Assembly (NCBI GenBank): GCA_002364735.1 | Contig: DEZB01000001.1 | Location: 62,001 to 126,000, forward strand | DNA length: 64,000 bases | Direction of reading: 5' to 3' | Origin: Bacteroidales bacterium UBA3143 | GTDB lineage: Bacteria; Bacteroidota; Bacteroidia; Bacteroidales; Dysgonomonadaceae | Shown: one piece after another, positions 61,841-64,000 of the stretch | Numbering within the stretch: position 1 is the first letter of the stretch | Layout of the letters: each line of letters starts with the position of its first letter | Program-made: the position numbers and the translations under genes | The notes under the pieces: model-generated | The model's database searches: none | What the model was told of the DNA's origin: nothing | Seen by the model: only the letters and a program-made list of their open reading frames with translations

Positions 61841-62816
61841 AATTATAGTCACTATAATTATTTTTGTTATACTTGCTCTTTATAATATAGAGCAAATATC
61901 GGCTCAAAATAATAGACCCGATCCATTAATCTTAAATTTGGATGAAAATTCGGGAGTAAAAGGCAAAATTTATTACACAAAAACTTTTAATGAACTATCA
62001 TTTTACTACAGAAATATTACTTTGGAAGTGATTGCTGGTAATCTTGTTAATGAGATTAATGGTGCAATAGTAAATATTCCAAATAAAAAAATTAAGTTGT
62101 TGAATACTTCAGGTAGCAGAAGTACTCCCAGCATGAATGAGTTTAACTTTGTGGCTAATCCTGTTCAATTGAATGGCATTCAAACCATAATTGGAGGTTA
62201 TAAAGGAGGATTTACAAACTACTCGAGAGGTGATACTTGGACTTTTGAATTTGAAGTTGAGATGGAGGGTGGAGAGAATTTAAAAAATGTACCCTCTGGC
62301 AGATACTCAATGGATTTGACATTTAGACTTGCTATTGGTTTTGGTTGGTTTTTATCAGATTCATATGAATCAAGAAGCAACTTGATAATTAATTATAACA
62401 AACTCGAGCTTGCTAATGAAATTGTAATTAATGCCCAGCAAATATCTTTAGCTCTTGCATCGGTTGATGATTATACAGGGGGAATATCCAAAACGTATAA
62501 TAATGGAATATCTGTTACTTATAATACAGGCTATAAAGTCAATGTACACACAACAAATGAAGTCTTTAACAATAGTACAATTCCAGTAAAAGTGGTGGGT
62601 ATGAAAATTGATGGTTCACCAGCTTTTGGATCAAGTAGAGGAATAAAGCCATTATCAACTAATTCCACAACTCTTTTTCAAGGAGTAGGAACAGGTGGAA
62701 AAACTCGTAATTTGGATGTCCACTATTACATTACAGCAGAAAATGCTAAAAAACTTCTTACTTACGATCCAAAAGAATATGAAACTACTTTGATTTATAC
62801 TCTTTCTCCTCAGTAA
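61830..62816 (+). CDS. Two-domain secreted protein, candidate tip subunit/adhesin
   Basis: A 328-aa protein, starting at the ATG 61830-61832 inside the end of the chaperone gene. The frame runs further upstream, but that part only shadows the chaperone. Signal peptide about 1-28 (hydrophobic IIVTIIIFVILALYN, ending ISAQ). Residues ~30-190 form a separate beta-rich domain. From ~190 the sequence matches the subunit domain: ISLALASVDDYTGG, ISVTYNTGYKVNVH, and the end YETTLIYTLSPQ. An extra N-terminal domain on a pilin-type domain is the layout of tip adhesins such as FimH. Function inferred. Confidence 0.72.
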   Translation: MKNRIIVTIIIFVILALYNIEQISAQNNRPDPLILNLDENSGVKGKIYYTKTFNELSFYYRNITLEVIAGNLVNEINGAIVNIPNKKIKLLNTSGSRSTPSMNEFNFVANPVQLNGIQTIIGGYKGGFTNYSRGDTWTFEFEVEMEGGENLKNVPSGRYSMDLTFRLAIGFGWFLSDSYESRSNLIINYNKLELANEIVINAQQISLALASVDDYTGGISKTYNNGISVTYNTGYKVNVHTTNEVFNNSTIPVKVVGMKIDGSPAFGSSRGIKPLSTNSTTLFQGVGTGGKTRNLDVHYYITAENAKKLLTYDPKEYETTLIYTLSPQ

Positions 62817-62840
62817 ACACAACAATTCAACTACACTATT

Positions 62841-64000
62841 TTGTACACAATCACGACTATACTGTTTACTCTTATGCTTTTTTGCACAAATACCTTTGCG
62901 CAAGAAAGTGGAGTTTCTCTCTTTTCAATAGAGACAGACAAAAAGATAGTGGCTAAAAATGATGATTTAGTTCCGCTAACTATTCAGCTACAAAACAATA
63001 GCTCGACAACCTTCAATGGAAAGATAGTTCTGAAGACAGTTGATGGCATTCGAATGATTGGGCAGAGTGCTGATGCGATAGTGATGGAGCCTAATTCAAA
63101 AAGGTTTGTTCCAGTGCGTATTGCTCCAAGTAGAAGTGTACCTTCGGGCGATAGCGATTTGGTGTTTGCATTAGAAGATGATAATGGAAATACAAAAGCA
63201 CAGTTTTCAACCAAGCTAACCATTCAATCCATAAGCAAAGTATTATTATCGGCTTACGAACCCAATCAACTGATGCAAAATGTGGGTGATTCGCTCACAG
63301 TGTCTGCACAATTGACCAACAGAGGCAATAGCAGAGAAAACATCACTATCACAGCCTCTTTCCCCGACTTAAGGGGAGGCACAAAAGTTGAGAAAAAGCA
63401 GATCTTTTTGAATGCTTTTCAAGATACCATCATCTCATTTAGCAAAATCATTTCAAAAGAGTTGTTGCGGGTGGAGCGTTACACAGTCAATATGGCTGCG
63501 CTGTATGGAAATGGCGAATTGATAAACAATGTGCGCATTGAAGTTCAAAATGTATCGGGCAGTCGCACCTTTATAGACCCCTCCTATAATTATAACTTTG
63601 ATCAATACAGTAGCAACAGTATAGAGTTTAGTGGCCGGAATATGTTTTCGCAAAATGAAGCTTTGCAACTAAATGCAAAAGGAGAATACGAGGTGTTGGG
63701 CGGAATGCTCGATTTCAATTTAAACGGATACTACTACACACAAGGAAACAATCGCCCACAAGTTACTAACACATATATAGATTATAGAAAAAACAATTTA
63801 GGCATGAGGTTAGGCAATATCTCTGAGAGTTTAGAGAAATATGTGAATGGACGAGGAGTGAAGACCTATTTCGGTAATGACAAAACAGGAAATTATTTTG
63901 AATTAGGGTTGGCTGATAAAAATTACAACCTATTGGGGGACCAGTACAACTCTAATAGCGGTACTGGCTATACAGCTTATGCTAAAACAATTATCAGAAC
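62841..64000 (+). CDS. Usher-like outer-membrane protein, N-terminal part
   Basis: An open frame to the window edge, of which 386 codons are visible if it starts at TTG 62841; the first ATG in frame is 62874. A signal peptide is readable around the ATG (ILFTLMLFCTNTFAQ) and is complete only with the TTG start. A conserved N-terminal beta domain follows (VAKNDDLVPLTIQLQNNSS, LSAYEPNQLMQNVGDSLTVSAQL). From about 270 come beta-barrel-like strands (LNAKGEYEVLGGMLDFNLNGYYY, YIDYRKNNLGMRLGNISESLEKYVNGRGVKTYFG). The DYR..LG.R.GN and GRGVK type of repeats recall outer-membrane ushers. Position after chaperone and subunit genes supports this. Family assignment is not certain. Confidence 0.65.
   Translation, partial: MYTITTILFTLMLFCTNTFAQESGVSLFSIETDKKIVAKNDDLVPLTIQLQNNSSTTFNGKIVLKTVDGIRMIGQSADAIVMEPNSKRFVPVRIAPSRSVPSGDSDLVFALEDDNGNTKAQFSTKLTIQSISKVLLSAYEPNQLMQNVGDSLTVSAQLTNRGNSRENITITASFPDLRGGTKVEKKQIFLNAFQDTIISFSKIISKELLRVERYTVNMAALYGNGELINNVRIEVQNVSGSRTFIDPSYNYNFDQYSSNSIEFSGRNMFSQNEALQLNAKGEYEVLGGMLDFNLNGYYYTQGNNRPQVTNTYIDYRKNNLGMRLGNISESLEKYVNGRGVKTYFGNDKTGNYFELGLADKNYNLLGDQYNSNSGTGYTAYAKTIIR

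Overview
The window looks like a chromosomal segment of a low-GC Bacteroidota bacterium, most likely order Bacteroidales. The evidence is the rpmB-rpmG-DUF4295-ftsY-rimO-HU block, a DUF4270 lipoprotein beside a short GT5 protein, a C11 clostripain-like lipoprotein, DUF4468 and DUF5106 proteins, many secreted proteins with signal peptides ending in ..AQ, and promoters of the Bacteroidota type (-33 TTTG, about 20 nt, -7 TAnnTTTG) with few Shine-Dalgarno sites. Genus was not resolved. All calls rest on reading the sequence; no database search was run.

Layout. 1-5.1 kb (minus strand): the start of a subtilase, a Gfo/Idh/MocA oxidoreductase, a flavodoxin-like protein, PepD and a flippase-like membrane protein. 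5.3-6.7 kb: two tandem paralogous outer-membrane-type proteins. 6.7-8.8 kb: a two-gene radical-SAM DNA modification/repair module. 9.1-14.3 kb: alkaline phosphatase, then YfhO with a secreted protein. 14.3-15.5 kb: a repeat-rich gap (42-bp tandem array, long hairpin, REP-like inverted repeat) and an orphan antitoxin-like gene. 15.5-26.6 kb: housekeeping genes (metG, SDR, tadA, yraN, yjbR, birA, pyrH, frr, rsgA, cls, aroK, alanine dehydrogenase). 26.6-30.1 kb: MATE transporter, a 340-bp palindromic element, tRNA-Gly(TCC), ribH, TPR protein. 30.3-35.5 kb: DUF4468 and the ribosomal/SRP-receptor/rimO/HU block. 35.7-43.6 kb: DUF4270, GT5 domain, second MATE, outer-membrane protein plus ligA, coiled-coil lipoprotein. 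43.7-52.6 kb: AddB-like nuclease, a degenerate 41-bp tandem array, C11 peptidase, DUF5106/thioredoxin lipoprotein, zinc metallopeptidase, OFA-family transporter. 53.1-64 kb: two-component genes followed by a cell-surface fibre locus.

The most interesting part is 58.4-64 kb. Three small secreted proteins and the C-terminal half of a fourth share one domain (early hydrophobic strand, a 'DY..G' motif, a 'GY' motif, terminal 'Y.T..(L/F)YTI'). They are followed by a PapD-like periplasmic chaperone, the two-domain subunit, and a large protein that begins like an usher/outer-membrane barrel and runs off the right edge. Two subunit genes are preceded by three copies of one regulatory module: the palindrome TGTAGTA-N4-TACTACA, an ACTACA half-site at offset 34 and a -7 TATCTTTG at offset 61, with identical spacing in all three. 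I infer a chaperone/usher-like surface fibre of Bacteroidota, under an activator that may be the NarL/LuxR response regulator at 57.2 kb.

Non-coding DNA is unusually structured. Two full-length copies (340 and 344 bp, opposite orientations, 30 kb apart) and one fragment of a CCGCGG-palindrome element, two tandem arrays with periods of 42 and 41 bp, and two REP-like inverted repeats are described separately.
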